Shown piece after piece: positions 6,763 through 15,502 of a stretch of 27,489 nucleotides of DNA. The notes under the pieces are model-generated. The model was not told where the DNA came from and ran no database searches. It was given only the letters and a program-made list of their open reading frames with translations. Position 1 is the first letter of the stretch. Each line of letters begins with the position of its first letter. Where the stretch lies: positions 1 to 27,489 of the forward strand of contig JAEZYO010000663.1 of the NCBI GenBank assembly GCA_023419055.1. The letters run 5' to 3'. This stretch comes from Pseudomonadota bacterium (GTDB lineage: Bacteria; Myxococcota; Polyangia; Polyangiales; Polyangiaceae). Position numbers and translations under genes: made by a program.

Positions 6763-8610
6763 TCACTCGAAGGAACGAACTCGGAAGGCCTTGCCGGTTG
6801 CGGTGACGCGCAGGAGATCGCGCAGGGAGCCGCTCTCGAGCGCCACGCGCAGCTCTTCGAGCGCGCAAGCGTCGAGGTTCGCGTCCTCCCAGCGCGCGAA
6901 GGTGTAGCGGAAGTAGTTGCGAGCGAGGCACGCCTCGACCTTGCCGCTCTCGGCGATCAAGCTCATGAGCTCGCCCGGGGTGCCGACCGCGGTCTCGTCG
7001 TCGAGCGTGACGCGAGGCACGACGTTGGTGTCGACCGGCCTCGAGCCGAGCGAGTTGCCCTCGCCGTCGAAGAGCTGCTGCTCGGTGCGGAAGCGGCCGA
7101 GGGCGTCGAAGTTCTCGGTCGCGAACCCGAGCGGGTTGATCGCGCTCATGTGACAGCCTGCGCAGACGCTGCCGGCGCCCTCGGTGAGCTCCTCGACCAC
7201 CTCGCGCGTGGTCATGTCCGGCCTGAGCTCGGGGGGCTTCGCGTTGGCGCCCGCGGGCGGTGGGGGAATCTCGTCGCAGAGCAGGTGCCTGCGGATGAAG
7301 ACGCCCTTCATGATCGGGCGGGTGTTGGCGGAGCCGGTCGTGAGGAACAACGCGCGCGTGAGGAGTCCAGGGCGTTGACCCGCGGGAAGATCCGGGGGCG
7401 CGGACACGCCGTCCCAGGGCGCAACGCCGTAGATGGTCGCCAGATCTTGTCCTTTGGCGAAGCTCTTCTCCGTGGTGAAGAGCGCCGCGAGCGGCGAGGG
7501 CTCGTTCCACGTGTAGTAGTCGAACAGGCCGACCACGTCCTCGATCATGCTCTGCCGCAGCGTGGCGCCGGGCATGTCGGCGCCGGCGAACGCCTGGTAG
7601 AGCGGATCGTTCGCCTTCATGTCGAGCAGCGGAAGGTCTTCGACCTTCATCCAATCCTCGTAGAACTCGTCGAGCGCGGCCCTGGCGCGCGGATCGTCGA
7701 TCATCCGCAGCACCTGCGCTTCGTAGGTGGACGGCTCGAGCAGGCTGCCGTCAGCCGCGCGCGCGTAGAGCTCGTCGTCGGGCGACGTCTGCCAGAGCTG
7801 GTACGCGAGCCGCGACGCGAGCTCGTGCGGGCTCAGCTGGAAGACGCCGGCCTGGCCCTCGACGGGCTGGTCGCCGTGCTCGACGAAGTAGAGGAACTCG
7901 GGCGAGTTCATCATCACCGCGATCACGTCGGCGTACGCCTCGGGGTTCGAGATCGTGTCCGAACCGTAGACGCCGCGGTAGAAGGTGACGTCTTCGCTCG
8001 TGATGGGCCGGCGCAAGGCTCGCTCGCCGAAGCGAGAGATGAAGTCGTCGAGGCAGGCGTCGTCGTTCTCGGTGTCCTCGTCCGTCGCGCACTCGCCGAC
8101 GACCGAGCCCAGGCGCTCGGCGGTCGTGAGCGCCTTGCCGAGCTTCACCCCGAGGGCATAGATCGCGTCGACGTGGAGCTGCTGCATGCTCTGATCGAGC
8201 CGGCGGTAGCTGCCGTGAATGTCCTGAGGCACGGGCTCGCGCCGATCCTTCGGGAGCGCGTCGAACGAAGAGGCGATCTCGGTGAGCACGGACTCCGCGA
8301 CGTCGGCAGCGCGCGCGGTCAGGAGATCCCGCACGGTGTTCTTGAGCTGCCCCATCGTGAGTCGGCGGAGCTCGTCAGCGGGCGGCCGTGCGTTCGGATC
8401 GCATTGGAACTCGATCGTTTCTTCGATCGAGCCCGAGGCGCCGCTGCCGTTGCTGCCGCTGCCGTTGCCGTTGCCGGCGCCGGGGTGGGAGGAGGACGTA
8501 CCGGAGGCGCTGAAGTCGCCTATTTGGCCGGTACAGGCGAGGAGCAGCGAGCCTGTGAGGCTCAGGACTCCGAATCGCGACGAAAGCGCGAGCGAGCGGC
8601 TTCTTGCCAT
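6763..8610 (-). CDS. DUF1587/1595/1592/1588/1585 multidomain lipoprotein with heme-c motif
   Basis: A 615-residue protein. It has a lipoprotein signal (LLLAC, Cys26), then a low-complexity Gly/Asn/Ser linker at about 42-60 coded by short repeats at 8441-8483. The domain order fits the family: DUF1587 (LRRLTMGQLKNTVRDLL), DUF1595 (FGERALRRPIT), DUF1592 (SPHELASRLAYQLWQTSPD), DUF1588 (GLLTRALFLTTGSANTRPI), and DUF1585 with Cys483-Ala-Gly-Cys486-His487, a single c-type heme site, followed by INPLGFATENFDALGRFR. These proteins pair with DUF1552 partners and are thought to act in an envelope redox or degradative process that is not defined. The start at 8610 fits the signal peptide; a GTG at 8628 is also possible. 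It is the first gene of a tight pair with DUF1552. Confidence 0.88.
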   Translation of the reverse strand: MARSRSLALSSRFGVLSLTGSLLLACTGQIGDFSASGTSSSHPGAGNGNGSGSNGSGASGSIEETIEFQCDPNARPPADELRRLTMGQLKNTVRDLLTARAADVAESVLTEIASSFDALPKDRREPVPQDIHGSYRRLDQSMQQLHVDAIYALGVKLGKALTTAERLGSVVGECATDEDTENDDACLDDFISRFGERALRRPITSEDVTFYRGVYGSDTISNPEAYADVIAVMMNSPEFLYFVEHGDQPVEGQAGVFQLSPHELASRLAYQLWQTSPDDELYARAADGSLLEPSTYEAQVLRMIDDPRARAALDEFYEDWMKVEDLPLLDMKANDPLYQAFAGADMPGATLRQSMIEDVVGLFDYYTWNEPSPLAALFTTEKSFAKGQDLATIYGVAPWDGVSAPPDLPAGQRPGLLTRALFLTTGSANTRPIMKGVFIRRHLLCDEIPPPPAGANAKPPELRPDMTTREVVEELTEGAGSVCAGCHMSAINPLGFATENFDALGRFRTEQQLFDGEGNSLGSRPVDTNVVPRVTLDDETAVGTPGELMSLIAESGKVEACLARNYFRYTFARWEDANLDACALEELRVALESGSLRDLLRVTATGKAFRVRSFE

Positions 8611-8802
8611 GCCGGGCGTATGAACCACGGCTGCGCCCCGGTGGGTCAGCTTTTAATGGCGCGCAAAAATCAGAATTCCAACAGAAATACCGCGACTTCC
8701 CGCGTTGACCCGATCTGGGCTTCAAGTTCTACTGACGGCGGCAATACGTCGCGGCAGGCTGTTATTTTGCAGTGCTGCTTTCGAGATGAAGCGCGCTTTG
8801 TT
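8611..8802. promoter_or_regulatory. AT-richer intergenic region, likely promoter of the DUF1592/DUF1552 operon
   Basis: This 192-bp gap between two minus-strand genes is clearly more AT-rich than its surroundings. On the minus strand there is a weak TTGGAA/17/CATTAA pair near 8651-8682. A small hairpin (GATGAA/TTCATC arms) lies shortly after the glycosyltransferase stop, without a T-tract. The exact promoter cannot be fixed by eye. Confidence 0.3.
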
Positions 8803-10068
8803 TCATCCGATCGCATCATCCAAGAGAGTAGCGAGACGACTCGTCGCTCGCTTGCTGGTCCAGTCGAAGTCGCGAGCGACGCCCTCGCTGCGGTCCGCGA
8901 GCTTGCTCGTCACGAAGTCGGCCATGGGTTCGATCGCATCGTGAGGAAAGACGGTTGCCGCGCCGAGGCGCGCGGCGAGCTCCTCGAGCTCGGGGTTCTC
9001 GCTCACGACCAGGAGCGGTCGCTTCGAGAGCGCGTAGTCGTACACCTTGGCGGGGATGCGCTGCCGATCGCGGTGCGAGAGCACGACCAGGAGATCGGCT
9101 CGTTCGAGGCGCGTCGGGACGTCGAGGTAAGACACCGGGGGCTCGAGCTCGAGCCATTCGCCGAGGCCGAGCTCCGCCGCGCGATGCACGAACTCCGCCG
9201 GCGCCTTGCCCATTATCACGAGCGCGAGCCGCTCTGCGGTCACGCCGCGGCGCTTGAGCTCGGAGAGTAAGTCCAGCAACACGTCGCCTTCGACGAAGCG
9301 CCGCAACGTCCCGGCGAAGAGCAAGGTAAAGCGGCGCCGAGGCTCGTTGGGCTCCGAGGGCGGCACGGTGAGCGTGGGATCGGCGTGATTCGGAATGCAG
9401 ACGAAGCGCTCGGCGGGGAGGTCCCGATAGTGCTCCGCGTAGTCGCGTCGAGCGCGCTCCGTGTTCAAGATCACGCGCTCGGAGGCTCCGACGGCGAAGC
9501 GCTCCAGCTGGTCCACGCTCGCCTCGACCCAGCGCTTGCGGAGCGGGCGACGCAGTGAGCAGAGCGCCCAGGGATCTCGAAAGTCGAGCAGCAGCGGAAC
9601 GCCCTTGCGGCGCGCGAGCAAGGCGCCGGCGACCGCCGCCGCGAAGGGGTCGGCGTTGACGACGATCGCGCGGCAATCGTACTGGTCGAGCACACGCTCC
9701 GCGGCCGCGAGCGCGTGCGGGATGTCGAGCGCTTGGGGCCCGAGCGGTACGAGATCGGGGCGCTCGAAAAAGGAGCGCAGGCGCGAGCCGTCACCGAACG
9801 GCCGTCGTGACGACGACCCGGCGTGACCAGTACCAATCGCTGGGGTGACGAGTCTGCGCCGAGTAGAGCGACCGTAGTCGCGGACGACGACGACGTCCCG
9901 GGGGACGGCCGCCGCGAGGCGTGCGTCTGCCGGGGCGCTCGGAGCGTCGGCGAGCACGATGGGGCGATAGCCGTGCGCCGGGAGGTGGCGGACGAACTTG
10001 AGCGGGCGCAACGCGCCGACCCGGCTGTCGGGTGGAAAGTAGGGTGAGATGTACAGAAAAGGACGCAT
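8803..10068 (-). CDS. Glycosyltransferase family 4 (GT-B) protein
   Basis: A 421-residue protein starting MRPFLYISPYFPPDSRVGA, the usual N-terminal strand and loop of GT4 enzymes (retaining GT-B fold). The N-terminal acceptor half contains LLLDFRDPWALC and the linker VILNTERARRDYAEHY. The C-terminal half contains LLFAGTLRRF and a late IPAKVYDYALSKRPLLVVSE segment, corresponding to the nucleotide-sugar contact region. The open frame extends to 10356, but the extra 96 residues are Arg/Ser/Thr-rich and look non-coding, so the start at 10068 is preferred. It would act at the cytoplasmic face of the membrane on a lipid-linked or polysaccharide acceptor. Donor and acceptor are unknown. It follows another GT4 gene on the same strand after 121 nt. 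Confidence 0.85.
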   Translation of the reverse strand: MRPFLYISPYFPPDSRVGALRPLKFVRHLPAHGYRPIVLADAPSAPADARLAAAVPRDVVVVRDYGRSTRRRLVTPAIGTGHAGSSSRRPFGDGSRLRSFFERPDLVPLGPQALDIPHALAAAERVLDQYDCRAIVVNADPFAAAVAGALLARRKGVPLLLDFRDPWALCSLRRPLRKRWVEASVDQLERFAVGASERVILNTERARRDYAEHYRDLPAERFVCIPNHADPTLTVPPSEPNEPRRRFTLLFAGTLRRFVEGDVLLDLLSELKRRGVTAERLALVIMGKAPAEFVHRAAELGLGEWLELEPPVSYLDVPTRLERADLLVVLSHRDRQRIPAKVYDYALSKRPLLVVSENPELEELAARLGAATVFPHDAIEPMADFVTSKLADRSEGVARDFDWTSKRATSRLATLLDDAIG

Positions 10069-10189
10069 CCCCGTAGCCGCATCGAGCAAAGCATGAAGCG
10101 TGCGAGGCGTCGTCGTGAAGCTTCGCGACCCGATTTTCGGCCAGGTGCGCCGCGCGCGTGCGCCCTTCGCACAGGGTGTCGTCGGGCGG

Positions 10190-11371
10190 CTACACCGCGC
10201 TGTGGTGGAGGCGCGCCAGTCGCTCCGAGTAGAGCGCGAACAGCGCCGCGAAGTGGTCGTCCATGGAAGGTAGCGTGTCCGCACGGTTACGAGCTGCTTT
10301 CGAGAGCACGTCACGCGGCCGATCGAGCAAGCGCTCGATCGCGAGCGCGATTTCACGAGGATCTGCTTCGGCCGCGTAGCTCTCCGAGCACTCCGGGCTC
10401 CCGAGCGCCCGAGCGCCCGCGACGTCGGGCACGACGAGCGGCGTGCCGGAGGCGAGCGCCTCGGCGAGGACGAAGCCGTACGTCTCGCTCACCGAGCCGT
10501 GCACCAGGCCGTCGACCGAAGCCAAAATGCGCGCGTATTCAGCGCGATCCTTGCTGAAGCCGAGCCAGTGAAAGCTCGGCAGGCGCGCGCCCAGGCGAGC
10601 CAATCGCTCGCGTTCGGGCCCGTCTCCGAGCAAGAGGAGCCCGAGCGGGCGACGCGCGGCGACGCGTAGCATCGCCTCGATCAAGCGTGCTTGACGTTTG
10701 TCTACCGCCAGGCGCCCGGCCACGAGCAGGAGCCGCGCGCGAGGATCGTCGGCGAGTGTTCCGAGGAGCCTCCGCCGTAAGGCGTCGTCGCGTCGATCGG
10801 GACCGAAGTCTCCGTGAGTAATCCCGAAGGGCGCCGTTTCGACGCGTTGGCAGCCTCTTTGCTTGAGGCTCTCTTCGAGCCAATGCGCCGCCACCACCGT
10901 CACGTCGAACTGCCGACAAACCGCGCGCATGTACGCCCACGCGGGTGCCACGAGAGTTTCACGAAAACGCCGCGGAAACCAGCGCGAAGCCAGCGGTTCG
11001 ATGTAGGAACCAATGGGGTCCGAGTGGTACACGTAGGCTCGCAGCGCGGAGTTCCTCGCGCTCTTTGCGACCCAGACCGGCAGGAACGGGCTCGACACTT
11101 GCAACACGTCCGGATTGGTCGCTCGAATCAAATGGCGCATACGTCGAACCCCGATCGGTGCATGGTACGTAGGGTCGTAAGGCATGCGCGGCGCCGCGTA
11201 GCGGATCACCTTTCCGGCGCTCCCGATCGAGGTCTCTTCGTCGCGCGGCCCGGGCGCCACCACCGTCACCTCGTGGCCGTGCCGCTCGGCGGCTCGCACC
11301 AGCTTGTCGAGGTACGAGCGAACGCCGCCGCCACGCTCTGAGTAGAACTCTGCGAGATCGAGAATCTTCAT
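10190..11371 (-). CDS. Glycosyltransferase family 4 (GT-B) protein
   Basis: A 393-residue GT4 enzyme. The N-terminus (MKILDLAEFYSERGGGVRSY) has the glycine-rich acceptor loop. The linker is followed by AHWLEESLKQRGCQRVETAPFGI. The C-terminal half has LLLVAGRLAVDKRQARLIEA, LLLLGDGPERERL and SETYGFVLAEALASGTPLVV, which carries the conserved E-x7-E motif. All landmarks are present, so it should be active. It probably builds part of a surface glycan or lipid-linked saccharide; the sugar is unknown. Its ATG overlaps the ATG of the divergent GT4 gene by two bases (11370-11371), so its promoter must lie inside that neighbour's coding region. Confidence 0.9.
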   Translation of the reverse strand: MKILDLAEFYSERGGGVRSYLDKLVRAAERHGHEVTVVAPGPRDEETSIGSAGKVIRYAAPRMPYDPTYHAPIGVRRMRHLIRATNPDVLQVSSPFLPVWVAKSARNSALRAYVYHSDPIGSYIEPLASRWFPRRFRETLVAPAWAYMRAVCRQFDVTVVAAHWLEESLKQRGCQRVETAPFGITHGDFGPDRRDDALRRRLLGTLADDPRARLLLVAGRLAVDKRQARLIEAMLRVAARRPLGLLLLGDGPERERLARLGARLPSFHWLGFSKDRAEYARILASVDGLVHGSVSETYGFVLAEALASGTPLVVPDVAGARALGSPECSESYAAEADPREIALAIERLLDRPRDVLSKAARNRADTLPSMDDHFAALFALYSERLARLHHSAV

Positions 11372-12797
11372 GGCAAGCTCAACCTTCGATACTCACACTT
11401 TCGCGAGCCCTGCAAAGGCGCAGAGTCGGGACTGGCCGCGCCGCATCGCGATCATGAACGACTACGTACGCATACCGTATGCCAACGGCTCGTCGTTCGC
11501 CTCGCAGCTCCTCTATCGAGAGTTCCAGAGGCGCGGGCACGAGGTGCTCGTGGTGGGGCCGCGGGACCCTGCGGCGGAGCCGGAGGAGTTGCCGCGCAGT
11601 CACGTGGCGCTGCCGAGCTTGCCGCTCAGGAATCACCCCGGGGTAAGGCTCGCCCTGCCGTCGCGCACCTCCTTCGAGGAGCTCGCGCGCAACCCACCCG
11701 ACGTGATCCTGGCGCAGACGAGCTCCGCGATGCTGGAGCTCGGCCTGTGGCTCAGGCGGCGCCTGCGCGTCCCGTTCCTGTGCGTGAACACGCTGCACCT
11801 GCCGAGCGCCTACAACGTGCTCTTGCCCGATCCGCTGCTCGACAGCCCCTTGGTGCAGACGGTGTTCCAGAGCCGCGTGATGCCGTGGGTCGAGCGCCAG
11901 TGCGCGGCGATCTACAACCAGAGCGACGGCCTGGTCGTGCTCTCGGCGGGGCTCGCCGACTACTGGCGCGAGCGTGGAGTGGAGGTTCCGCTTTCGGTGA
12001 TCCCGCGCTGCGTCGAACCGCGCCTCTTCGACGTGAGAAGCGCTCGCGATCCCTTCCCGAGCCGCGCGCTTCGCGGGCGCCGCCTGCTCGTCGTGTGCCG
12101 GCACACGCGGGAGAAGAACCTCGATCGCCTGCTCTCCATCTTCGCCAAGTTCATCGCGCCTGCCGTGCCCGACGCCACGCTGACCCTGGTGGGTGACGGC
12201 CCCGATCACGACGCGTTTCGCGCTCGCGCCAGAGAGCTCGGCGTCGCCGAGCGCACCTTCTTCCCCGGCGAGCAATCGCTCGAAGACGTGTCGGCGTGGT
12301 ACCAGCACGCGGACGTGTTCGTGTACACGTCGCTGTCGGAGACGTATGGCCAGGTCGTGAGCGAGGCGCTCTTCAGCGGCCTGCCTTGCGTCGCCTTCGC
12401 GGACGGCATGGGCGTGTCGCAGCAGATCGACCCCGGGAGAAATGGCCTTTTGGTGCCGCCTCATCCCGACGAGGCCGCGGCCGATTGGCGCTTCGCGAGC
12501 GAGGTCGCCGGCCTGCTCCGCGACCCACAACGCCGCCGTGCGCTGGGTGCCGCCGCTCGTCGCTCCACGCAGGGGCGCGCCGATCTCGAAGGCTCCATCC
12601 AGAGCTACTACGCGGCGTTCGAACGCGCGCGCCGCCACCTGGGCGCGTCGCGCCCCTCCGAAGGAAGTGGGGTAGCGGGCCTCGCGCGCTGGACGGCGAT
12701 CCACGTGGCGACGGCCGCGCTCGGCACGATCAGGAAGCCGGCGGTCGTGAACCGCAACGGACGCCGACCGCCGAGTTGGGATCTCGTCGCGCCGTGA
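11370..12797 (+). CDS. Glycosyltransferase family 4 (GT-B) protein
   Basis: A 475-residue GT4 enzyme. The first strand is RRIAIMNDYVRIPYANGSS, so the upstream ATG at 11370 is preferred over the internal ATG at 11454, which would cut the strand. Other landmarks are LVVLSAGLADYWRERGVEV before the linker, LLVVCRHTREKNLDRLLSIF, TLTLVGDGPDHDAFRARA, and SETYGQVVSEALFSGLPCVA with the E-x7-E motif. The build resembles lipid glycosyltransferases such as diacylglycerol or phosphatidylinositol glycosyltransferases, but substrates are not decided. It has a C-terminal tail of about 60 residues beyond the usual domain. Its stop overlaps the GTG start of the next gene (GTGA at 12794-12797), indicating translational coupling. 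Confidence 0.9.
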   Translation: MASSTFDTHTFASPAKAQSRDWPRRIAIMNDYVRIPYANGSSFASQLLYREFQRRGHEVLVVGPRDPAAEPEELPRSHVALPSLPLRNHPGVRLALPSRTSFEELARNPPDVILAQTSSAMLELGLWLRRRLRVPFLCVNTLHLPSAYNVLLPDPLLDSPLVQTVFQSRVMPWVERQCAAIYNQSDGLVVLSAGLADYWRERGVEVPLSVIPRCVEPRLFDVRSARDPFPSRALRGRRLLVVCRHTREKNLDRLLSIFAKFIAPAVPDATLTLVGDGPDHDAFRARARELGVAERTFFPGEQSLEDVSAWYQHADVFVYTSLSETYGQVVSEALFSGLPCVAFADGMGVSQQIDPGRNGLLVPPHPDEAAADWRFASEVAGLLRDPQRRRALGAAARRSTQGRADLEGSIQSYYAAFERARRHLGASRPSEGSGVAGLARWTAIHVATAALGTIRKPAVVNRNGRRPPSWDLVAP

Positions 12798-13738
12798 TCC
12801 CGAAGGTCGCGCACTTCGTCTGGCTCACGCCGGAGTTCCCTTGGGTCAACGCGCTCGCGCTCGAGAGCGCTGCGCTGCACGGCGGCTTCGAGCGCCTGGT
12901 GCTGCACCACTCTCGGGAGTTCGACCCCGAGCGCCACCGCGCCGAGCTCGCGCGCGTGCCGGGGCTCGAGCTCCGCGAGCTCGACGTCGCCGCCTTGTGC
13001 TCGAGCCTCGTCCCGGAGCAACGGGCTCCGCTGCTCTCGCTCTACCGGCGCCTGTCGCGACCGGCTGCGCGGAGCAACGTCCTCCGCGTGCTCCTGCTGG
13101 CGAGCGAGGGCGGCGTCTACCTCGACATGGACACCGTGACGGTGCGGAGCCTCGCGCCGCTCTGCGAGCGAGCGGGCGTGTTCTGCGGCGTGGAGCGGAT
13201 CGCGTTCCCCGGCGAGATCGTGAACGCGCGCCGGCCGTTCTCGTACGCGCTCGGGATAGTTCGAAGCGGCGTGCGAGGAGTGCTCGCGCGGACTCCGCAC
13301 GGATACTCCGCCTTCCGCGCCATCGAACGCTTCTACCCGCTGTCCGTCAACAACGCCGTGCTCGGCGCTCGCTCCGGTCACCCCTTCGTGACGGGCCTCG
13401 TCGCGCGCATGCTCTCGCTCCCGCAGGAGCGCGCGCTCCGGCGCTTCGCGCTCGGGACGCACCTGCTGCAGGCTGCGCTTCGAGACTACGGCGCGGACGA
13501 CCTCGAGGTCCTCGGACCTGCCGCCTTCTACCCGCTCGGCCCCGAAATCAGCCAGCACTGGTTCCGCCTCTCTTCTCGGGCGGAGCTCTCGCAGGTGCTC
13601 TCGGACGAGACCCGCGTCGTCCATTGGTACGCGTCCCTCCGGACGCGCGCACAGCAGCGAGAGCTGACGCGCGAGAGGGCCCGCGAGCTCGCGCCGCGGC
13701 AGCTCTTCTCCGCGCTCGCCGTTCGCTACGGGGCTTGA
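12794..13738 (+). CDS. GT32-like glycosyltransferase with DXD motif
   Basis: A 314-residue protein starting at a GTG that overlaps the TGA of the previous gene. The opening IPKVAHFVWL and the block SNVLRVLLLASEGGVYLDMD match the 'glycosyltransferase sugar-binding region containing DXD motif' family (GT32-like, GT-A fold). Asp111-Met-Asp113 is the metal/nucleotide-sugar binding DXD. SVNNAVLGARSGHPFVTGL is the usual second conserved block. Relatives in bacteria add hexoses to surface polysaccharides, toxins or glycolipids. Translational coupling to the GT4 enzyme suggests the two work on the same product. The frame is open further upstream (to 12296) but lies inside the previous gene and looks non-coding. 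Confidence 0.85.
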   Translation: MIPKVAHFVWLTPEFPWVNALALESAALHGGFERLVLHHSREFDPERHRAELARVPGLELRELDVAALCSSLVPEQRAPLLSLYRRLSRPAARSNVLRVLLLASEGGVYLDMDTVTVRSLAPLCERAGVFCGVERIAFPGEIVNARRPFSYALGIVRSGVRGVLARTPHGYSAFRAIERFYPLSVNNAVLGARSGHPFVTGLVARMLSLPQERALRRFALGTHLLQAALRDYGADDLEVLGPAAFYPLGPEISQHWFRLSSRAELSQVLSDETRVVHWYASLRTRAQQRELTRERARELAPRQLFSALAVRYGA

Positions 13739-13832
13739 GCCTCGCGAGCGCGGCACGACCTCCCCGAGCGCCTGCCGCCTGACCCGTTGTGATCGTCGCC
13801 ACGCGCTTCGGTTGGAACTGCAAAGCAAAGTC

Positions 13833-13898
13833 ACAAAATAAAGCCTCGCCCAGTTCCGTTTTGCCCTTGCGGTGGACGAGCTAACGGACTGGGCGAGG
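13833..13898 (-). terminator. Rho-independent terminator of the OmpA/DUF4398 operon
   Basis: Inverted repeat arms at 13844-13860 and 13883-13898 pair over 16 bp with one bulged base and a 22-nt loop (arm AACGGACTGGGCGAGG). On the minus strand the stem is followed by CTTTATTTTG, a T-rich tract. It lies about 100 nt after the OmpA gene's stop. On the plus strand no T-tract follows, so it is judged directional. Confidence 0.75.
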
Positions 13899-13995
13899 GG
13901 GTCGGCGGCGGACGAGAGGCGCCGTTATGCGGTATTGGGGTCCTGCGACGATCTCTCCCTATCCTCCGCCGAGTGCTCTGTTTCTCGGCTTCGGG

Positions 13996-15048
13996 TCAGT
14001 TGCCCCGGGGCCGTGCGCCGGGGGCCTTGCGTTGAGGCGGGGTCCCCTGCGGGTTCATGTCGCCGCCGGGCGGGGTGGTCCGCTCGTTCGGCATGTTCGG
14101 GTTCTGCGGGTTGGTTCCGCGCTGCATGTCCGGGCTTTGCGGCGTCGAGCCCTGCGGCCTCGTCGAACCCGGCGTCTGCTGGTTCGGCGGGCGCTCCATC
14201 ACGATCTCGACGCGGCGGTTGTTGGCTCGGCCCTCCGGCGAGTTGTTGTCGGCGATGGGGTTCGACTCGCCCTTGCCCTCGGTCCTGATGCGATCCGCGG
14301 GGACGCCCTGGCTCACCAGGTAGTCCTTGACCGACTCGGCGCGCCGCTCGGAAAGTCGCTGGTTCATGTCCTCGGCGCCGCGCGAGTCCGTGTGACCCTC
14401 GATGACGATCTTGCGATCGTCGCCGCTCGCCGCAAGGACGGACGCGACGTCGGCGAGCTTCTCGCGCGCGGCGGGCAAGAGCGTGTCCTTGCCGGTCAAG
14501 AACAGCACCTGACCCGAGAGGGTGATGACGGTGCCGCGGGGCTCTTCCTTGACCTCCGCGGAGCGCTCGAGGCTCTCCATGGCGCGCTGGGCGCGGAGCT
14601 CCGCGTCGCGGCGCGCACCTCGCTCCATCTCGAGCTGGGCGTTCGCGGCCTGGAGCTCGGAGTCGGTCATTCGCCGAGAAGCGAGCTCGCGCTCCTGCTT
14701 CGTGCGAATTTCCTCCTGGAGGGTGAGATAGCGCTGGTCGGCCATCTCCTTGTCGCGCTTGGCCATCGCCAGGTCACCCTGGACCATGGCTTCTTCGGAG
14801 CGCCGGGTCGCGATGTACGCGAAGCTGCGCTCGACGTCCGAGCCCGGCTCGTCCTCGTGAGCTCGCTCGGCGACGTCCAGGGCTTGCTTCGCCTCGAGCA
14901 CGCTCGAGGGCGAGTACTGAGCCGCGGGGCTCACTCGGGCCTTGTTGTAGGTGTCACGAGCGGTCTTGAGCTCTTTGCTGGGGGCGGAAGCCCCGCAAGC
15001 GATCAGGCCTGCGCAAGCAGCTACGACCGCGATGGTTGAAGCTCGCAT
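13996..15048 (-). CDS. OmpA-family peptidoglycan-binding lipoprotein with DUF4398 region
   Basis: A 350-residue protein. It has a lipoprotein signal (LIAC, Cys18), then an alpha-helical DUF4398-like region (about 22-125) and a charged coiled-coil segment with many Glu/Arg/Ala residues. The OmpA C-terminal domain (about 175-285) has the peptidoglycan-binding hallmarks IEGHTDSRG and NQRLSERRAESVKDYL. The last 64 residues (287-350) are a Pro/Gln/Asn/Gly-rich low-complexity tail after the OmpA domain, which is unusual. The start at 15048 is chosen because GAGGAG lies about 8 nt upstream and the signal peptide begins there. It would tether the outer membrane to peptidoglycan. It is the second gene of an operon with a stand-alone DUF4398 lipoprotein and is followed by a strong terminator. 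Confidence 0.9.
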   Translation of the reverse strand: MRASTIAVVAACAGLIACGASAPSKELKTARDTYNKARVSPAAQYSPSSVLEAKQALDVAERAHEDEPGSDVERSFAYIATRRSEEAMVQGDLAMAKRDKEMADQRYLTLQEEIRTKQERELASRRMTDSELQAANAQLEMERGARRDAELRAQRAMESLERSAEVKEEPRGTVITLSGQVLFLTGKDTLLPAAREKLADVASVLAASGDDRKIVIEGHTDSRGAEDMNQRLSERRAESVKDYLVSQGVPADRIRTEGKGESNPIADNNSPEGRANNRRVEIVMERPPNQQTPGSTRPQGSTPQSPDMQRGTNPQNPNMPNERTTPPGGDMNPQGTPPQRKAPGARPRGN

Positions 15049-15083
15049 GACGGCGCCTCCTCGACCGAGCACCACGCGCGTGG

Positions 15084-15437
15084 TCACTCGGCCTCCTTTC
15101 GTAGATTTTCCACTCGGGTCGCCGCCTGCCGCGCATCTTCACGCGCCTGATTGGTGCGCGCGAGCGCGAGCGCCAGGTCGGCGTCCGCCTGTGCTTGGTT
15201 CAAATACAGAACTGCGTCTTCGTTGTCGCCCTCGTTCATCAGGCGTTCCGCCTTGTAGAGCTGGTCCTCGGCCATCTTCAAATGCAGGGCCGAGCGAGGC
15301 GTCTTGTCGGCGCCCGATTCCTCCGCCGCCGAGATCGCCGAGCGGGTGTTGGCGAGCTTTCCGGCGGGCACCTGAGACTGGCTGCACGCCACCCCCAACA
15401 GGGCGACAGCGACACCTAGAAGCGCTGAGTGGCTCAT
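15084..15437 (-). CDS. DUF4398 domain lipoprotein
   Basis: A 117-residue protein with a lipoprotein-type signal (hydrophobic ALLGVAVALLGVAC, Cys18). The mature part is all-helical and matches DUF4398: SAISAAEESGADKTPRSALHLKMAEDQL opens a helical hairpin, followed by AVLYLNQAQADADLALALA. The domain recurs in the N-terminal half of the next gene, the OmpA lipoprotein, 35 nt downstream. The two may pair through these helical regions (inference). The start at 15437 has GGGAG 8 nt upstream, which decides it over the ATG at 15452. It is divergent from the thioredoxin-like gene, with 65 nt between the start codons. Confidence 0.85.
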   Translation of the reverse strand: MSHSALLGVAVALLGVACSQSQVPAGKLANTRSAISAAEESGADKTPRSALHLKMAEDQLYKAERLMNEGDNEDAVLYLNQAQADADLALALARTNQAREDARQAATRVENLRKEAE

Positions 15438-15502
15438 GGTTCGTACTCCCATTGTGGCTGCGCTTGGACGGTGCAACAGTCAGGCCAGAGAGGGACCAAC
15501 GA

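Noticed and set aside
8640..8690. Sigma-54 promoter (TGG...TTGC) upstream of the DUF1592-family gene
   Set aside because: The GG to GC spacing is three bases too long for the -24/-12 pattern.
5280..9270. Plus-strand open frames of over 500 and 850 codons opposite the DUF1552/DUF1592 genes
   Set aside because: Produced by high GC at third positions of the opposite genes; composition is low in hydrophobic patterning and no motifs are seen.
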